The notes below the pieces were generated by a model, which was given only the letters and a program-made list of their open reading frames with translations, ran no database searches and was not told the DNA's origin. Below, piece by piece: positions 63,262 through 64,000 of a DNA stretch of 64,000 nucleotides. Source of the stretch: Lotus japonicus (Eukaryota > Streptophyta > Magnoliopsida > Fabales > Fabaceae); NCBI RefSeq assembly GCF_012489685.1, contig NC_080042.1, positions 19,916,150 through 19,980,149 of the forward strand, given 5' to 3'. Numbering within the stretch: position 1 is the first letter of the stretch; the number at the start of each line of letters is the position of its first letter. The position numbers and the translations under genes were made by a program.

Positions 63262-64000
63262 CTTAGATGCAGCTCATGTACTGTTATTACTGTTCTCCAA
63301 CCAAAATATAACACTTTGACATTTTTTCCATGTCATCATCCTTAATCATCTTTCCCCTTTCCCCTTCACCTATGCGCCCCTTTTCCCCTTAACTTCTGCG
63401 CACAGGAATTTTAATTTGATGGAGAAAAACCCATGTTTATGGAGCTGGTGATACAATTTCACCAGTTGTAGTGACAATTGCCATTATTTGAGGATCCACC
63501 CTCTATATCCCGCTGCAGCAAAGCTAATCTTAGTTTTCATGGAGCTAGATTTTTCATGTGCACTCCCAAAGTAAATACCTAATTTTGTGGATGTGCCTTC
63601 TCCTCACTGTTCTAATCTCCAGTGTCCCGTTATTGGTCATGTATGGGTGTGGGAGTTGAGTAATTTTGAGAACCATGAACTGAGGTTGGGTGTAGAGATT
63701 TGTACAAACGAGTCATGGTGGTGCGGTTTAAAGAGACGGAACAACCGAAGGTGGGTGGTGGTGGTTGTCTCATCATGGGGTGATGGATGGTTGCGAGAAT
63801 CACATAGAAGTATGAGAGGACTGGAGAGCAGAGCCATGATCAGTTATGGTAACCAAATGGAGAACAGAGTCATGGTGGTCTGGGGTGAGAGAGACCGGAA
63901 CAGCAGAGCGTGAGAACGAGGGAAAAAGAGTTGGTGTGACATGGAAAAAATGTCCAAGTGTTATATTTTGGTTGGAGAACAGTAATAACAGTACATAAGG
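63262..64000. mobile_element. Long-TIR element reaching the window edge
   Basis: About 65 bp at 63272-63336 (including CTGTTATTACTGTTCTCCAA) recur in inverted form at 63935-64000. The right border is not fully in the window, so a target duplication cannot be checked. The interior (63340-63930) shows weak open frames on both strands and no recognised gene. The pattern matches the non-autonomous TIR elements elsewhere in this window. Confidence 0.65.

Overview
This window is nuclear DNA of a flowering plant. It is AT-rich and intron-rich, the host genes match angiosperm families, and plant transposable elements fill most of the space between them. A eudicot, probably a legume, fits best, judging from the GGCTTAATTGCACTTTTGGTCC-type Mutator MITEs and the gene style; that species guess is inference.

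Three host genes are well supported. (1) A single-exon GeBP/DUF573 transcription-regulator gene lies on the minus strand at 4720-5655. (2) An organellar, probably mitochondrial, ribosomal protein uL22 gene lies on the plus strand at 37723-43426, with six coding exons that splice in frame to 273 aa. (3) An RGLG-type copine/VWA-RING E3 ubiquitin ligase gene lies on the plus strand at 56749-60438, with eleven coding exons that splice to 481 aa. All splice junctions were read by eye and keep frame.

Layout. 1-4277: a coding tail and promoter-like segment resembling a retroelement or pararetrovirus-like end, then the right part of a CACTA element carrying a captured EB1 exon. 4720-6924: the GeBP gene and a Mutator MITE upstream of it. 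6925-22465: an unassigned transcribed-looking locus split by a young Ty1-copia element (8493-19457), which is itself split by a still younger Ty3-gypsy chromovirus (12447-17910). 22469-31522: a long-TIR element containing a 7.6-kb Mutator element (23669-31316). That Mutator element has a perfect 9-bp target duplication, an intact three-exon transposase gene, a three-exon plant-mobile-domain gene with one in-frame stop, and a 2.1-kb solo LTR. 31526-36500: a decayed PB1-like MULE protein gene cut by a 2.9-kb solo LTR. 36700-43430: the uL22 gene, with relics in its introns. 43579-50071: a tandem duplication in which each copy holds a different Mutator MITE, then a gypsy gag relic holding a third MITE. 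51371-52949: a LINE-like retroposon with an intact ORF1 (RRM plus AT-hooks) but no ORF2. 53396-54928: a fold-back MITE and a TRIM. 55790-60440: RGLG. 60773-64000: a PIF/Tourist MITE, a gypsy pol relic and an element that runs off the window.

The host genes look independent of each other. The strongest theme is layered, datable transposition: target duplications could be read for most elements, giving a clear nesting order. The most notable unit is the 7.6-kb Mutator element. Its two genes converge and overlap by 17 bp, its ends carry at least ten copies of a near-palindromic motif, and a nearby MITE shares its TIR and motif style.
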